A DNA stretch of 64,000 nt, taken from the NCBI RefSeq assembly GCF_900103985.1, contig NZ_FNIE01000022.1, forward strand, positions 24,653 to 88,652. The letters run 5' to 3'. Under the pieces are notes generated by a model, which saw only the letters and a program-made list of their open reading frames with translations, did no database searches and was not told the origin of the DNA. Made by a program: the position numbers and the translations under genes. Origin of the DNA: Actinacidiphila guanduensis (GTDB lineage: Bacteria; Actinomycetota; Actinomycetes; Streptomycetales; Streptomycetaceae). Every line of letters begins with the position of its first letter. Position 1 is the stretch's first letter. Positions 25,953 through 35,140 of this stretch are shown here, in pieces.

Positions 25953-26579
25953 GTGGGCCATCCCCGACCCCCGCTCCTGGTGGTGTGCGCCCTGCCGATC
26001 GAGCGCTTCGCGCTGCGCAGGGGCATCGCCAGGAGTGCCGCGGACCAGGTGACCGTGCTGCGCACCGGCATGGGACCCAAGGCCGCGGAAGGGGCCGTCG
26101 CCAGGGCCCTGCAGGACCCGGCGCTGCACGGCGCCTCCGTGCTCACCACCGGCTTCTGCGCGGGGCTCGCCCCCGGCATGCGGCCGGGCGACGTCGTCGT
26201 CTCCGACGACGGCCACGAGGCGGCGGCGCTCGCCGCCGCCCTCGAAACCACCTTGAAGGACACCCTGAAGGGCAGGGGTCCCACCGTGCACACCGGCACC
26301 CTGGCGGAGTCCGACCATGTCGTGCGGGGCGCCGAGCGCACCGCACTCGCGGCGACGGGTGCCATCGCCGTGGACATGGAGTCCGCCGCGATGCGGCGCG
26401 CCGCCCTCGCCGAGGGGGCAGGCCACATCGCGGCGGCCCGCGTCGTCGTCGACACGCCCGAGTTCGAACTCGTGCGGGTCGGAACGCTGCGCACCGGGAT
26501 CATCGCATTCCGGGTGCTGAGAGATCTTGTCCCCGCCTTTCTCGATTGGCACCGCACTACCACGCTCCCCTGGAGGTGA
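25953..26579 (+). CDS. hpnG: Adenosylhopane nucleosidase/phosphorylase HpnG
   Basis: 208-residue nucleoside-phosphorylase-fold enzyme: 'VVCALPIERFALRRG' strand, 'TVLRTGMGPKAAEGAV', 'TTGFCAGLAPGMRPGDVVV' and the family VDMESAAM segment. HpnG removes adenine from adenosylhopane during side-chain formation. It starts with GTG four bases after shc and has GGGAG upstream. The next gene starts six bases after its stop, so shc, hpnG and hpnH are tightly coupled. Confidence 0.9.
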   Translation: MGHPRPPLLVVCALPIERFALRRGIARSAADQVTVLRTGMGPKAAEGAVARALQDPALHGASVLTTGFCAGLAPGMRPGDVVVSDDGHEAAALAAALETTLKDTLKGRGPTVHTGTLAESDHVVRGAERTALAATGAIAVDMESAAMRRAALAEGAGHIAAARVVVDTPEFELVRVGTLRTGIIAFRVLRDLVPAFLDWHRTTTLPWR

Positions 26580-26584
26580 GCCCG

Positions 26585-27613
26585 ATGGCCATGCCGCTTC
26601 GTCAGACCGTCCGCGTCGCGTCGTACCTCTTCGAACAGAAAATGGTCCGGCGTCGCGAAAAGTTCCCGCTCATCGTGGAACTCGAGCCGCTCTTCGCCTG
26701 CAACCTCAAATGCGAGGGCTGTGGCAAGATCCAGCACCCCGCCGGCGTGCTCAAGCAGCGCATGCCGGTGGCCCAGGCCGTGGGGGCGGTGCTGGAGTCG
26801 GGCGCGCCCATGGTCTCGATCGCGGGCGGCGAGCCGTTGATGCACCCGCAGATCGACGAGATCGTGCGCCAGCTGGTGGCGAAGAAGAAGTACGTATTCC
26901 TTTGCACCAATGCCCTGCTGCTGCGCAAGAAAATGGACAAGTTCACACCCTCCCCTTACTTCGCCTTTACCGTGCACATCGACGGCATGCGGGAGCGGCA
27001 CGACGAGTCCGTGGCCAAGGAGGGCACCTTCGACGAGGCCGTGGCGGCGATCAAGGAGGCCAAGCGGCGCGGCTTCCGGGTGACCACCAACTCCACCTTC
27101 TTCAACACCGACACCCCGCAGACCATCATCGAGGTGCTCAACTTCCTCAACGACGACCTCGAGGTCGACGAGATGATGCTCTCGCCCGCCTACGCCTACG
27201 AGAAGGCGCCCGACCAGGAGCACTTCCTGGGCGTGGAGCAGACCCGCGAGCTGTTCCGCAAGGCCTTCGGCGACGGCAACCGCCGCAAGTGGCGGCTGAA
27301 CCACAGCCCGCTCTTCCTGGACTTCCTGGAGGGCAAGGCGGACTTCCCGTGCACCGCGTGGGCGATCCCCAACTACTCCCTGTTCGGCTGGCAGCGCCCC
27401 TGCTACCTGATGAGCGACGGCTACGTGCCGACCTACAACGAGCTCATCGAGAAGACCGACTGGGACAAGTACGGCCGCGGCAAGGACGAGCGCTGCGACA
27501 ACTGCATGGCCCACTGCGGCTACGAGCCCACGGCCGTGCTCGCCACCATGGGCTCCCTGAAGGAGTCCATCCGGGCAGCGAGGGAGACCGTGGCGTCGAA
27601 CCGCGCGAAGTGA
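26585..27613 (+). CDS. hpnH: Radical SAM adenosylhopane synthase HpnH
   Basis: 342-residue radical SAM protein with the CxxxCxxC cluster site as CNLKCEGC (near residue 39), 'SIAGGEPLMHP' for SAM binding, and a C-terminal 'CDNCMAHCGYEPTAV' cysteine region. HpnH joins a 5'-deoxyadenosyl radical to diploptene, making adenosylhopane. ATG 26585 is preceded by GGAGGTGAG. It is the last gene before an unusual 58-base hairpin. Confidence 0.95.
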   Translation: MAMPLRQTVRVASYLFEQKMVRRREKFPLIVELEPLFACNLKCEGCGKIQHPAGVLKQRMPVAQAVGAVLESGAPMVSIAGGEPLMHPQIDEIVRQLVAKKKYVFLCTNALLLRKKMDKFTPSPYFAFTVHIDGMRERHDESVAKEGTFDEAVAAIKEAKRRGFRVTTNSTFFNTDTPQTIIEVLNFLNDDLEVDEMMLSPAYAYEKAPDQEHFLGVEQTRELFRKAFGDGNRRKWRLNHSPLFLDFLEGKADFPCTAWAIPNYSLFGWQRPCYLMSDGYVPTYNELIEKTDWDKYGRGKDERCDNCMAHCGYEPTAVLATMGSLKESIRAARETVASNRAK

Positions 27614-27627
27614 CGACCCCCCGATAA

Positions 27628-27685
27628 GCGGGTACGAGCCACCGGCAGCGGCGCATGTCGCCGTGCCGGTGGCTCGCGTACCCGC
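27628..27685 (+). terminator. Long hairpin between hpnH and dxs
   Basis: Arms 27628-27647 and 27664-27685 pair perfectly over 20 bp apart from a 2-base bulge, and the 16-base interior folds further (CGGCG/CGCCG). No T-tract follows. It could end the hpnH message, protect its 3' end, or set the dxs level as an attenuator. In S. coelicolor I recall an ispG copy at this place. Confidence 0.7.
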
Positions 27686-27758
27686 CGAGCACGCGCACTG
27701 CCACCGGCCGGGGAGCGGCCGGCGATCCACGCAATCCCGGCAGGAACGAGGTCCACAC

Positions 27759-29783
27759 ATGTCGATGCTGGAGACCATCAAAGGCCCGCGCGACCTGAAG
27801 GCTCTACCCGACGGCAGGCTCGACGAACTCGCCGCCGACATCCGCCACTTCCTGATCGAGGCGGTCGCCAGGACCGGCGGCCACTTGGGCCCCAACCTCG
27901 GGGTGGTGGAGCTGACGATCGCGCTGCACCGCGTCTTCGACTCGCCGGCCGACCGCATCCTGTGGGACACCGGGCACCAGTCGTACGTGCACAAGCTCCT
28001 CACCGGCCGTCAGGACTTCTCCAAGCTGCGCAGCAAGGGCGGCCTGTCCGGCTACCCCTCGCGGGCGGAGTCCGAGCACGACGTGATCGAGAACAGCCAC
28101 GCCTCCACCGTGCTCGGCTGGGCCGACGGGCTGGCCAAGGCGAACCAGGTGACCGGCAGCGACCGGCACGTGGTCGCCGTCATCGGCGACGGCGCCCTGA
28201 CCGGCGGCATGGCCTGGGAGGCGCTGAACAACATCGCCGCCGCCCGCGACCGCCCGCTGATCATCGTGGTCAACGACAACGAGCGCTCCTACGCCCCCAC
28301 CATCGGCGGGCTCGCCAACCACCTGGCCACCCTGCGCACCACCGACGGCTACGAGCGCTTCCTGTCCTGGGGCAAGCAGGTCCTGCAGCAGACCCCGGTG
28401 ATCGGCCAGCCGCTCTACGAGTCGCTGCACGGCGCCAAGAAGGGCTTCAAGGACGCCTTCGCGCCCCAGGGCATGTTCGAGGACCTGGGCCTGAAGTACC
28501 TCGGGCCGATCGACGGCCACGACATCGCCGCCGTGGAGTCCGCGCTGCGCCGGGCCGCCCGCTTCCACGGCCCGGTGCTGGTGCACTGCCTGACCGAGAA
28601 GGGCCGCGGCTACGCCGCGGCCGAGCAGGACGAGGCCGACCACTTCCACACCGTCGGCGCCATGGACCCGCTGACCTGCGCCCCGCTCGTACCCTCCGCC
28701 GGACCGTCGTGGACCTCGGTCTTCGGCCAGGAGATGGTGCGCATCGGCAGGGAGCGGCCGGACGTGGTGGCCATCACCGCGGCCATGCTGCAGCCGGTGG
28801 GCCTGGCGGGCTTCGCCGAGGCATACCCGGAGCGGGTCTTCGACGTCGGTATCGCCGAGCAGCACGCCGCGACCTCGGCCGCGGGCCTGGCCACCGGCGG
28901 GCTGCACCCGGTCGTCGCCGTCTACGCGACCTTCCTCAACCGGGCGTTCGACCAGGTGCTGATGGACGTCGCCCTGCACAAGTGCGGTGTGACGTTCGTC
29001 CTCGACCGGGCGGGTGTCACCGGTGTGGACGGCGCCTCGCACAACGGCATGTGGGACATGTCGATCCTCCAGGTCGTACCGGGCCTGCGCATCGCCGCGC
29101 CGCGCGACGCCGACCAGCTGCGGGCCCAGCTGCGCGAGGCCGTCGACGTGGACAACGCCCCCACCGTGGTGCGCTTCCCGAAGGAGACCGCGGGCGAGCC
29201 GGTGCCCGCCCTCGCCCGGGTGGGTGGCACGGACGTGCTGCACACGCCCGAAGGCGGCCTCGGCGAGGACGTGTTGCTGGTGTCGGTGGGCGCCATGGCG
29301 GGCACCTGCCTGTCGATCGCCGACCTGCTCGCCGGGCGCGGCATCGGCGTCACCGTGGTGGACCCGCGCTGGGTCAAGCCGGTCGACCCGGCGCTGACCG
29401 AACTGGCCGCACGGCACCGCATGGTGGCAGTCGTGGAGGACAACGGGCGGGCCGGCGGCGTCGGTTCGGCCGTCGCGCAGGCGCTGCGGGACGCGGGCGT
29501 GGACGTGCCCCTGCGCGACTTCGGCATCCCGCAGCAGTTCCTGGCGCACGCCAAGCGCAGCGAGGTGCTCGCCGACATCGGCCTCACCCCGGCCGAGATC
29601 GCCGGCTCGATCGGCGCCTCGCTGCTGCGGCTGCGGGCCCGCTTGAGCGCCGCCGAGCAGGCCGCCGACCCGGCCGCCAGGACCGGGGCCGACCCGGCCG
29701 TGCCGGCCCCCAAGAGCCCCGCGCATACTGCGGGGAGCAGCAGGAACGTACGCGAGGAGCAGGTGAGCGATGACAGCGTCTGA
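27759..29783 (+). CDS. dxs: 1-Deoxy-D-xylulose-5-phosphate synthase
   Basis: 674-residue thiamine-diphosphate enzyme that condenses pyruvate and glyceraldehyde-3-phosphate, the first step of the MEP pathway. It has the DXS N-terminus 'GHLGPNLGVVELTIALH', the ThDP/Mg site GDGALTGG...NDNERS, the catalytic Glu region 'DVGIAEQHAATSAAGLA', and the C-terminal transketolase domain. ATG 27759 has GAGG eight bases upstream. Its last 14 bases overlap hpnO. It sits in the operon as the isoprenoid-supply gene and may be a second dxs copy besides a housekeeping one elsewhere. Confidence 0.95.
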   Translation: MSMLETIKGPRDLKALPDGRLDELAADIRHFLIEAVARTGGHLGPNLGVVELTIALHRVFDSPADRILWDTGHQSYVHKLLTGRQDFSKLRSKGGLSGYPSRAESEHDVIENSHASTVLGWADGLAKANQVTGSDRHVVAVIGDGALTGGMAWEALNNIAAARDRPLIIVVNDNERSYAPTIGGLANHLATLRTTDGYERFLSWGKQVLQQTPVIGQPLYESLHGAKKGFKDAFAPQGMFEDLGLKYLGPIDGHDIAAVESALRRAARFHGPVLVHCLTEKGRGYAAAEQDEADHFHTVGAMDPLTCAPLVPSAGPSWTSVFGQEMVRIGRERPDVVAITAAMLQPVGLAGFAEAYPERVFDVGIAEQHAATSAAGLATGGLHPVVAVYATFLNRAFDQVLMDVALHKCGVTFVLDRAGVTGVDGASHNGMWDMSILQVVPGLRIAAPRDADQLRAQLREAVDVDNAPTVVRFPKETAGEPVPALARVGGTDVLHTPEGGLGEDVLLVSVGAMAGTCLSIADLLAGRGIGVTVVDPRWVKPVDPALTELAARHRMVAVVEDNGRAGGVGSAVAQALRDAGVDVPLRDFGIPQQFLAHAKRSEVLADIGLTPAEIAGSIGASLLRLRARLSAAEQAADPAARTGADPAVPAPKSPAHTAGSSRNVREEQVSDDSV

Positions 29784-31254
29784 AGGGCCCGAAGCCTCCG
29801 CGGCCGGCGAGGGTGCCGAGGGTGCCCCCGGCCCGTCCGGCGGCAAGGACCCGGCGGGCGGGCCCCGCCCGTCGAAGGGCTTCGACCTGGCCACGCTGCT
29901 GGCCGAGCGTGGCGCCGAGCGGTACGAGCTCTACACCAAGCACCTGAACCACCAGCTGCCGCGGATGCTCCACACCATCGGCTTCGACCGCTTCTACGAG
30001 CGGGCCGAGGGGGCGCACTTCTGGGACGCCGAGGGCAACGACCACCTCGACATGCTCGCCGGGTTCGGCGTCATGGGCGTCGGCCGGCACCACCCGGTGG
30101 TCCGCAAGGCGCTGCATGACGTTCTCGACGCGGGGCTCGCCGACCTCACCCGCTTCGACTGCCCGCCGCTGCCCGGCCTGCTCGCCGAGCGGCTGCTCGC
30201 CCACTCCCCGCACCTGGACCGGGTGTTCTTCGGCAACAGCGGCACCGAGGCGGTGGAGACCGCACTGAAGTTCGCCCGCTACGCCACCGGCAAGCCGCGC
30301 GTCCTGTACTGCACCCACTCCTTCCACGGCCTGACCACCGGCTCGCTGTCGGTCAACGGCGAGGCCGGCTTCCAGGACGGCTTCGCGCCCCTGCTGCCGG
30401 ACACCGCCGTGCCCGTGGGCGACCTGGACGCGCTCGCCAAGGAACTCAAGCGCGGCGACGTGGCGGCCCTGATCGTGGAGCCCATCCAGGGCCACGGCGT
30501 CTACATCCCGCCGGCCGGCTGGCTGGCCGGCGCCCAGGAGCTGCTGCGCAAGCACAAGGCGCTGCTGATCTGCGACGAGGTGCAGACCGGCCTCGGCCGC
30601 ACCGGCGCCTTCTACGCCTACCAGCACGAGGAGGGCGTCGAACCGGACCTGGTGACCGTCTCCAAGGCGCTCTCGGGCGGCTACGTGCCGGTCAGCGCCA
30701 CGCTGGGCAAGGACTGGATCTTCAAGAAGGTCTACTCCTCCATGGACCGGGTGCTGGTGCACTCCGCCAGCTTCGGCTCCAACGCCCAGGCGATGGCGGC
30801 GGGCCTCGCGGTGCTGTCGGTGCTCGAGGACGAGCGGCTGGTGGAGAACGCCCGGGTCACCGGCGACCTGCTGCGCACCCGCCTGGCCGCCCTCATCGAG
30901 CGCTACGAGCTGCTGAAGGAGGTGCGCGGGCGCGGCCTGATGATCGGCATCGAGTTCGGCCGGCCCAAGTCGCTGGGCCTGCGCAGCCGGTGGACGATGC
31001 TGCAGGCCGCGCGCAAGGGCCTGTTCGCGCAGATGGTGGTGGTGCCGCTGCTGCAGCGGCACCGCATCCTCACCCAGGTCTCCGGCGACCACGTGGAGAT
31101 CATCAAGCTGATCCCGCCGCTGGTCTTCTCCGAGGCGGACGTGGACCGGTTCGTCACCGCGTTCACCGAGGTGATGGACGACGCCCACAACGGCGGCGGC
31201 CTGATGTGGGAGTTCGGCCGCACCCTGGTCAAGCAGGCGGTGGCCAACCGCTAG
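29770..31254 (+). CDS. hpnO: Class III aminotransferase HpnO-type (aminobacteriohopanetriol formation)
   Basis: 494-residue PLP enzyme. It has 'FFGNSGTEAVETALKFAR', the Asp pair region 'LLICDEVQTGLGRTG', and the PLP-lysine in TVSKALSGGY (near residue 298). It has a low-complexity N-terminal extension (Ala, Gly, Pro, Glu) of about 35 residues. HpnO-type enzymes convert a hopane polyol side chain to aminobacteriohopanetriol. ATG 29770 is 14 bases inside dxs. It ends the cluster at a perfect 11-bp hairpin. Confidence 0.88.
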   Translation: MTASEGPEASAAGEGAEGAPGPSGGKDPAGGPRPSKGFDLATLLAERGAERYELYTKHLNHQLPRMLHTIGFDRFYERAEGAHFWDAEGNDHLDMLAGFGVMGVGRHHPVVRKALHDVLDAGLADLTRFDCPPLPGLLAERLLAHSPHLDRVFFGNSGTEAVETALKFARYATGKPRVLYCTHSFHGLTTGSLSVNGEAGFQDGFAPLLPDTAVPVGDLDALAKELKRGDVAALIVEPIQGHGVYIPPAGWLAGAQELLRKHKALLICDEVQTGLGRTGAFYAYQHEEGVEPDLVTVSKALSGGYVPVSATLGKDWIFKKVYSSMDRVLVHSASFGSNAQAMAAGLAVLSVLEDERLVENARVTGDLLRTRLAALIERYELLKEVRGRGLMIGIEFGRPKSLGLRSRWTMLQAARKGLFAQMVVVPLLQRHRILTQVSGDHVEIIKLIPPLVFSEADVDRFVTAFTEVMDDAHNGGGLMWEFGRTLVKQAVANR

Positions 31255-31256
31255 GG

Positions 31257-31283
31257 CGTACGGGGCCGTTGGGGCCCCGTACG
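31257..31283. terminator. Bidirectional hairpin terminator
   Basis: Perfect 11-bp stem CGTACGGGGCC/GGCCCCGTACG with a 5-base loop, three bases past the hpnO stop and 25 bases past the stop of the convergent phosphatase gene. Confidence 0.75.
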
Positions 31284-31308
31284 GTCGCCGTCGGCACCGC
31301 TGGGGCCG

Positions 31309-32148
31309 TCAGCCCCCGTCGGCCGCTGTGAGCAGCCGGTCCCGCAGCGCCTCGCGGCGCTGCGGGGTCAGGCCGAGGCCCTCCTCCAGGTAGCGGTCGA
31401 CGGTGCCCCAGCGCTCCTCGATGGTGGCGAACGCCGTGCGCAGGTACTCCACGCGGGCCTCGAAGAGGGTGGAGAGGAGCGTCCGGATCTCGGGGTCCAT
31501 GGCCGCCCAGCTGGTGCCGTCGCCGCGCACCACCAGGTAGCGGCTGTGGCCGCCGTTGCTGCGCAGGTAGTCGGCCTCGATGGCGTCGCGCCGCACGCCG
31601 AGCGCGAGCAGGATGATCGCGATCGAGGTGCCGGCCCGGTCCTTGCCCGCCGCGCAGTGCAGCAGCGCCGGGACGGCCGGCTCGTCCGGCTCGGACAGCA
31701 GCGCGAGCATCCGCCCGTGCTCCTCGGTGCGCTCCAGGATCAGCCGGCGGTAGGCGTCCTGCATCCGGGCCTCGCCGCGGCCCCCGCCGAGCAGCTCGCG
31801 CAGGCTCGCCACGTCCCCGTCACGGACGATCTGCCAGAATCCCGAGCCCTCGGCGGGGTCGCTGAGCGGCATGTTGAGGTTGCGGGTGCCCGGCAGTTCG
31901 GCGTCGGGGCCCTCCAGGGCGATGTCGTCGCGGTTGCGGAAGTCGAAGACGGTGTGCAGGCCGAGGCCGGCGAGGAAGGCCGTGTCGGACGCCGTGGCGT
32001 GCGCGAGATGGCCGCTGCGGAACAGCACCCCGGAGCGCACCCGGCGGCCGTCCTCGGTGGGCAGCCCGCCCACGTCCCGGAAGTTGCGCACCCCGCTCAG
32101 ATCCGGTCCCGATCCGCCGGGGGCCGACTGCTGGACTTCCTGCGTCAC
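31309..32148 (-). CDS. Tyrosine/serine-type protein phosphatase family protein
   Basis: 279-residue protein with the active-site loop HCAAGKDRAGTS (CxxGKDR type) and the 'GVRNFRDVGG' N-terminal motif of the MptpB-like dual-specificity phosphatases. Members hydrolyse phosphotyrosine, phosphoserine or phosphoinositides. GTG 32148 has GGAG five bases upstream. It is convergent with hpnO and divergent from an SGNH hydrolase gene. Confidence 0.88.
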   Translation of the reverse strand: MTQEVQQSAPGGSGPDLSGVRNFRDVGGLPTEDGRRVRSGVLFRSGHLAHATASDTAFLAGLGLHTVFDFRNRDDIALEGPDAELPGTRNLNMPLSDPAEGSGFWQIVRDGDVASLRELLGGGRGEARMQDAYRRLILERTEEHGRMLALLSEPDEPAVPALLHCAAGKDRAGTSIAIILLALGVRRDAIEADYLRSNGGHSRYLVVRGDGTSWAAMDPEIRTLLSTLFEARVEYLRTAFATIEERWGTVDRYLEEGLGLTPQRREALRDRLLTAADGG

Positions 32149-32330
32149 CGCGTCTCCTTCCGTGCATGTTCCGTGGGCGGCTGCCGGCTCGGGCAGCCCA
32201 CCGCCGACGATACGGCAGCGCCGTACCGTGTTCCCGCCGGTCGCGGGTTCGCCTGGTGGGATGAATCACGTCGCGTCAAGGGCTCCTTACGGTCGCGTAG
32301 GTCACAGGCCGAGGAGGAAAATGACCCGAT

Positions 32331-33233
32331 GTGGCTGACGATGCGCGGACTGAGCTTCCGGACCTGAGAGACGAACACGACACCCGAGACGCGAAGAACA
32401 TCGAGCACACCGTGCCCCGCGGGCGGCCTGCGGGCGTACCCCCGATCGGGTCGTACACCGCCGTGGGCGACAGTTTCACCGAGGGGGTGGGCGACCCGGG
32501 ACCCGGCGGCTGGATCGGCTGGGCGGACCGGCTGGCCGCCCTGCTCGCCGACCGCCACGCCGAGCATGCGCCGCCGGGCTCCTTCCGCTACGCCAACCTC
32601 GCCGTCCGCGGCCGGCTGCTGGACCGCATCGTGGCCGAGCAGGTGCCCCGGGCCGTCGAACTCGCCCCGGAGCTGGTCACCTTCTGCGCCGGCGGCAACG
32701 ACATCCTGCGCCCCAGCGGCGACCCCGACCTGCTCGCCGAGCGCTTCGAGCAGGCGGTGGCGGCGCTGCGGGCGGTCGTGCCCACCGTGATGGTGTGCAC
32801 CGGCTTCGACACCCGCGGGGTGCCCGTCCTCGGCCTGCTGCGCGGGAAGATCGCCACCTACAACGCGCACATCCGGGCGGTGGCCGACCGCTACGACTGC
32901 CCGGTGCTCGACCTGTGGTCGCTGCGGGCGATGCGGGACCGCAGGGCGTGGAGCGAGGACCGGCTGCACCTGTCGACCGAAGGGCACGTGCGGGTGGCGC
33001 TGCGGGCCGCCCAGGTGCTCGGCCTGACCCCGCCCGCCGACCCCGACCAGCCGTGGCCGCCGCAGGCCCGCCCGCTGCGCTCGCAGGTGCGCCGGGACAA
33101 CATCCACTGGGCCCGCGAGCACTTGGTGCCCTGGATCGGCCGCCGGCTGCGCGGGGAGTCCTCGGGCGACGACGTGCTGCCCAAGCGCCCGGAGCTGGTC
33201 CCGCTGGAGCTCCCCGGCGCCGTGGAGGCGTGA
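32331..33233 (+). CDS. SGNH/GDSL-family hydrolase
   Basis: 300-residue protein with the SGNH blocks: catalytic Ser in GDSFTEG (block I), Asn in block III GGNDILRP, and the Asp/His pair in DRLHLSTEGH (block V). A short N-terminal extension precedes the fold but has no clear signal peptide, so it is probably cytoplasmic. These enzymes cleave esters of lipids, sugars or small molecules; the substrate is unknown. GTG 32331 is used; AGGAGG lies further upstream than usual (14 bases), and frames starting closer to it end at once. Confidence 0.88.
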   Translation: MADDARTELPDLRDEHDTRDAKNIEHTVPRGRPAGVPPIGSYTAVGDSFTEGVGDPGPGGWIGWADRLAALLADRHAEHAPPGSFRYANLAVRGRLLDRIVAEQVPRAVELAPELVTFCAGGNDILRPSGDPDLLAERFEQAVAALRAVVPTVMVCTGFDTRGVPVLGLLRGKIATYNAHIRAVADRYDCPVLDLWSLRAMRDRRAWSEDRLHLSTEGHVRVALRAAQVLGLTPPADPDQPWPPQARPLRSQVRRDNIHWAREHLVPWIGRRLRGESSGDDVLPKRPELVPLELPGAVEA

Positions 33234-33330
33234 CCGGCGTCCCCGCGCCGGCCACGCCTCCTTCGGCGCCTCGTGCGCGCCTTTCGCCCGGAGCCCGCCG
33301 GCGTCCCCGCGCCGTGGGGCCCCTCCTACG

Positions 33331-33789
33331 TCAACAGGGCGGGCGGTGCACGGCCAGTTCGGCCCACACCACTCGCCCTGTTCCCTCCGCAGCGGGGTCG
33401 GATCCCCAGGCCGCCGCCAGCACGCTCACCAAGAGCAGCCCCCTGCCGCCCTCTTCGTCGTCCTGAGCCGCGTACGGCACCGGATCCCTGTCCCCGCACC
33501 CCTGATCGGTCACCTCGAGCCGTATGACGAGACCGGCGTCGTGCAGCGCGCAGGTGATCTTCTCGCTGTCGGTGTGCCGCACCGCGTTGGTGAACAGCTC
33601 GGTCACCACCAGACAGGCGTCGTCCCTCAGTTCGGCGCCCAGGCCCCATTCGCGCAGCCGTGCTCTGACCCGCCCGCGGGCGTCCGCCACGGACGCGCTC
33701 AGCGCGGGCAGCCGGAACACGTCACGGCGGCTGGGAACGCCGACACCTGACCGGCCGGTGTGCCGGCGGGCGTCAGTTGAAGGAACCAC
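33331..33789 (-). CDS. Anti-sigma-type ATP-binding protein (HATPase_c)
   Basis: 152-residue Bergerat-fold ATPase: N-box 'LVVTELFTNAVRHTDSEK', 'LEVTDQGCGD' and G2 'GGRGLLLVSVLAAAWG'. It resembles the ATPase at 8603-9085 only as a family member. GTG 33789 is used; a TTG at 33852 would add 21 residues. It is divergent from the XRE/DUF397 genes, a frequent streptomycete arrangement, in which such ATPases and XRE-DUF397 pairs are found together. Confidence 0.8.
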   Translation of the reverse strand: MVPSTDARRHTGRSGVGVPSRRDVFRLPALSASVADARGRVRARLREWGLGAELRDDACLVVTELFTNAVRHTDSEKITCALHDAGLVIRLEVTDQGCGDRDPVPYAAQDDEEGGRGLLLVSVLAAAWGSDPAAEGTGRVVWAELAVHRPPC

Positions 33790-33927
33790 CCCGTAACTAT
33801 GGGGCTCGCCCCCAACACATGGCAAGGTCCGAACTGTAATTTGCAGAATCAACAGAACATGCTGTCGTCATCGCTGACGTCATGACACACTGCTTCCCAG
33901 CCAAGGAAGTTGGAGGAGAGGCACGTG

Positions 33928-34791
33928 ATGGACCCGCGGCCGGGTGGTGCTCCGACCGTCCTGCGCATGGTGCTCGGAAAACGCCTCCAGGACCTCCGGG
34001 AGAAGGCGGGCCTCAGCTTCGAACAGGCCGGCCGCGCCCTCGATGTGACCCACGCCACCATCCGCCGGATGGAGAAGGCCGAAGTCGGGCTCAAGATCCC
34101 CTACGTCGAGAAGCTCCTGACCACCTACGGCGTCACCTCCACCGAGGAGATCTCGGGCTTCCTCGCCCTGTGCCGCGAGGCCAACCGGCCCGGCTGGTGG
34201 CACAACTTCCGCGACGTCCTGCCCGAGTGGTTCAGCGCGTTCGTCAGCCTGGAGGGCGAGGCGTCGGTCATCCGGGCCTACGAGCCGCACTACGTGCCCG
34301 GACTGCTGCAGATCCCCAGCTACGCCGGCGCCGTCCTGCGCGCGGGCCAGCCCAACGCGACCGCCGAGGAGATCGACCGCCTGGTCACCCTGCGCATCGA
34401 GCGGCAGGCGCTGCTCACCCGTGCCGAGGCGCCCCTGCTGTGGGTGGTCATGGACGAGACGGTGCTGCGCCGCCCGATCGGCGGCCGGGCCGTCATGCGC
34501 GACCAGCTCGGCGCCCTCATCGAGGCCACGGAAGCGCCGAACGTGCGGCTGCAGGTGATCCCCTTCACCGCGGGACCGCACCCGGCCATGTACGGGCCGT
34601 TCCACATCTTCCGGTTCCAGGTCAAGGAAATCCCGGACATCGCCTACACCGAGAGCCTGGTGGGCGGCGCCTACTTCGACGACCGCGACGACGTGTCCGC
34701 GTTCCTTGAAGCCCTGGACCGGATGTGCGCGCAGGCAGCGCCGGCACAGAGCACCAAAGCCATCCTCGATGGCATGCGCAAGGAGATCTGA
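33928..34791 (+). CDS. XRE-family regulator with DUF5753 domain
   Basis: 287-residue protein: N-terminal helix-turn-helix (about residues 15-70, 'LRMVLGKRLQDLREKAGLSF', 'TIRRMEKAEVG'), then a DUF5753 domain with 'YEPHYVPGLLQIPSYA'. These regulators sit beside DUF397 partners and have been linked to antibiotic production and development, and proposed as toxin-antitoxin-like or Scr1/Scr2-type pairs. ATG 33928 has GGAGGAG nine bases upstream. The DUF397 gene follows three bases after the stop. Confidence 0.93.
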   Translation: MDPRPGGAPTVLRMVLGKRLQDLREKAGLSFEQAGRALDVTHATIRRMEKAEVGLKIPYVEKLLTTYGVTSTEEISGFLALCREANRPGWWHNFRDVLPEWFSAFVSLEGEASVIRAYEPHYVPGLLQIPSYAGAVLRAGQPNATAEEIDRLVTLRIERQALLTRAEAPLLWVVMDETVLRRPIGGRAVMRDQLGALIEATEAPNVRLQVIPFTAGPHPAMYGPFHIFRFQVKEIPDIAYTESLVGGAYFDDRDDVSAFLEALDRMCAQAAPAQSTKAILDGMRKEI

Positions 34792-34794
34792 ACG

Positions 34795-35046
34795 ATGGAT
34801 CGCGTCACCAACGACAGCGTCTACAACGGGATGCCCGCCGCCGAACTCGGTGCGGACGGCTGGCGGAAGCCGTGGAGCGGCGGCAACGGCGGCAGTTGCG
34901 TCGAGGCCAAGCGGCTCAACGACGGACGGGTGGCGCTGCGCCAGTCGACCGACCCGGACGGACCGGCACTGATCTACACCAACCACGAGATCACCAGCTT
35001 CATCCAGGGCGCCAAGGCCGGCGCCGCGGACTTCCTGCTCGGATGA
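34795..35046 (+). CDS. DUF397 domain-containing small protein
   Basis: 83-residue protein with the DUF397 pattern: 'WRKPWSGGNGGSCVEAKRL', 'VALRQSTDPDGPALIYTNHE' and a C-terminal 'FIQGAKAGAADFLL'. It is the usual partner of the upstream XRE-DUF5753 protein, starts three bases after it, and is presumably co-translated. It ends 95 bases before the methyltransferase genes. Confidence 0.92.
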   Translation: MDRVTNDSVYNGMPAAELGADGWRKPWSGGNGGSCVEAKRLNDGRVALRQSTDPDGPALIYTNHEITSFIQGAKAGAADFLLG

Positions 35047-35140
35047 GGCGGCACCTCGTGCGCCCCGGCGCGCACCACGACCCGGCGGCGGCCGTCCCGG
35101 CCGCCGCGACGGCACGGCGGCAGGCCCGGTGGAGGACGGC

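Noticed and set aside
22581..26552. 1,323-codon minus-strand frame across the hopanoid genes
   Set aside because: It runs antisense to hpnE, the prenyl synthase, shc and hpnG, which have clear motifs; the product is Gly/Gln/His/Arg-rich nonsense.
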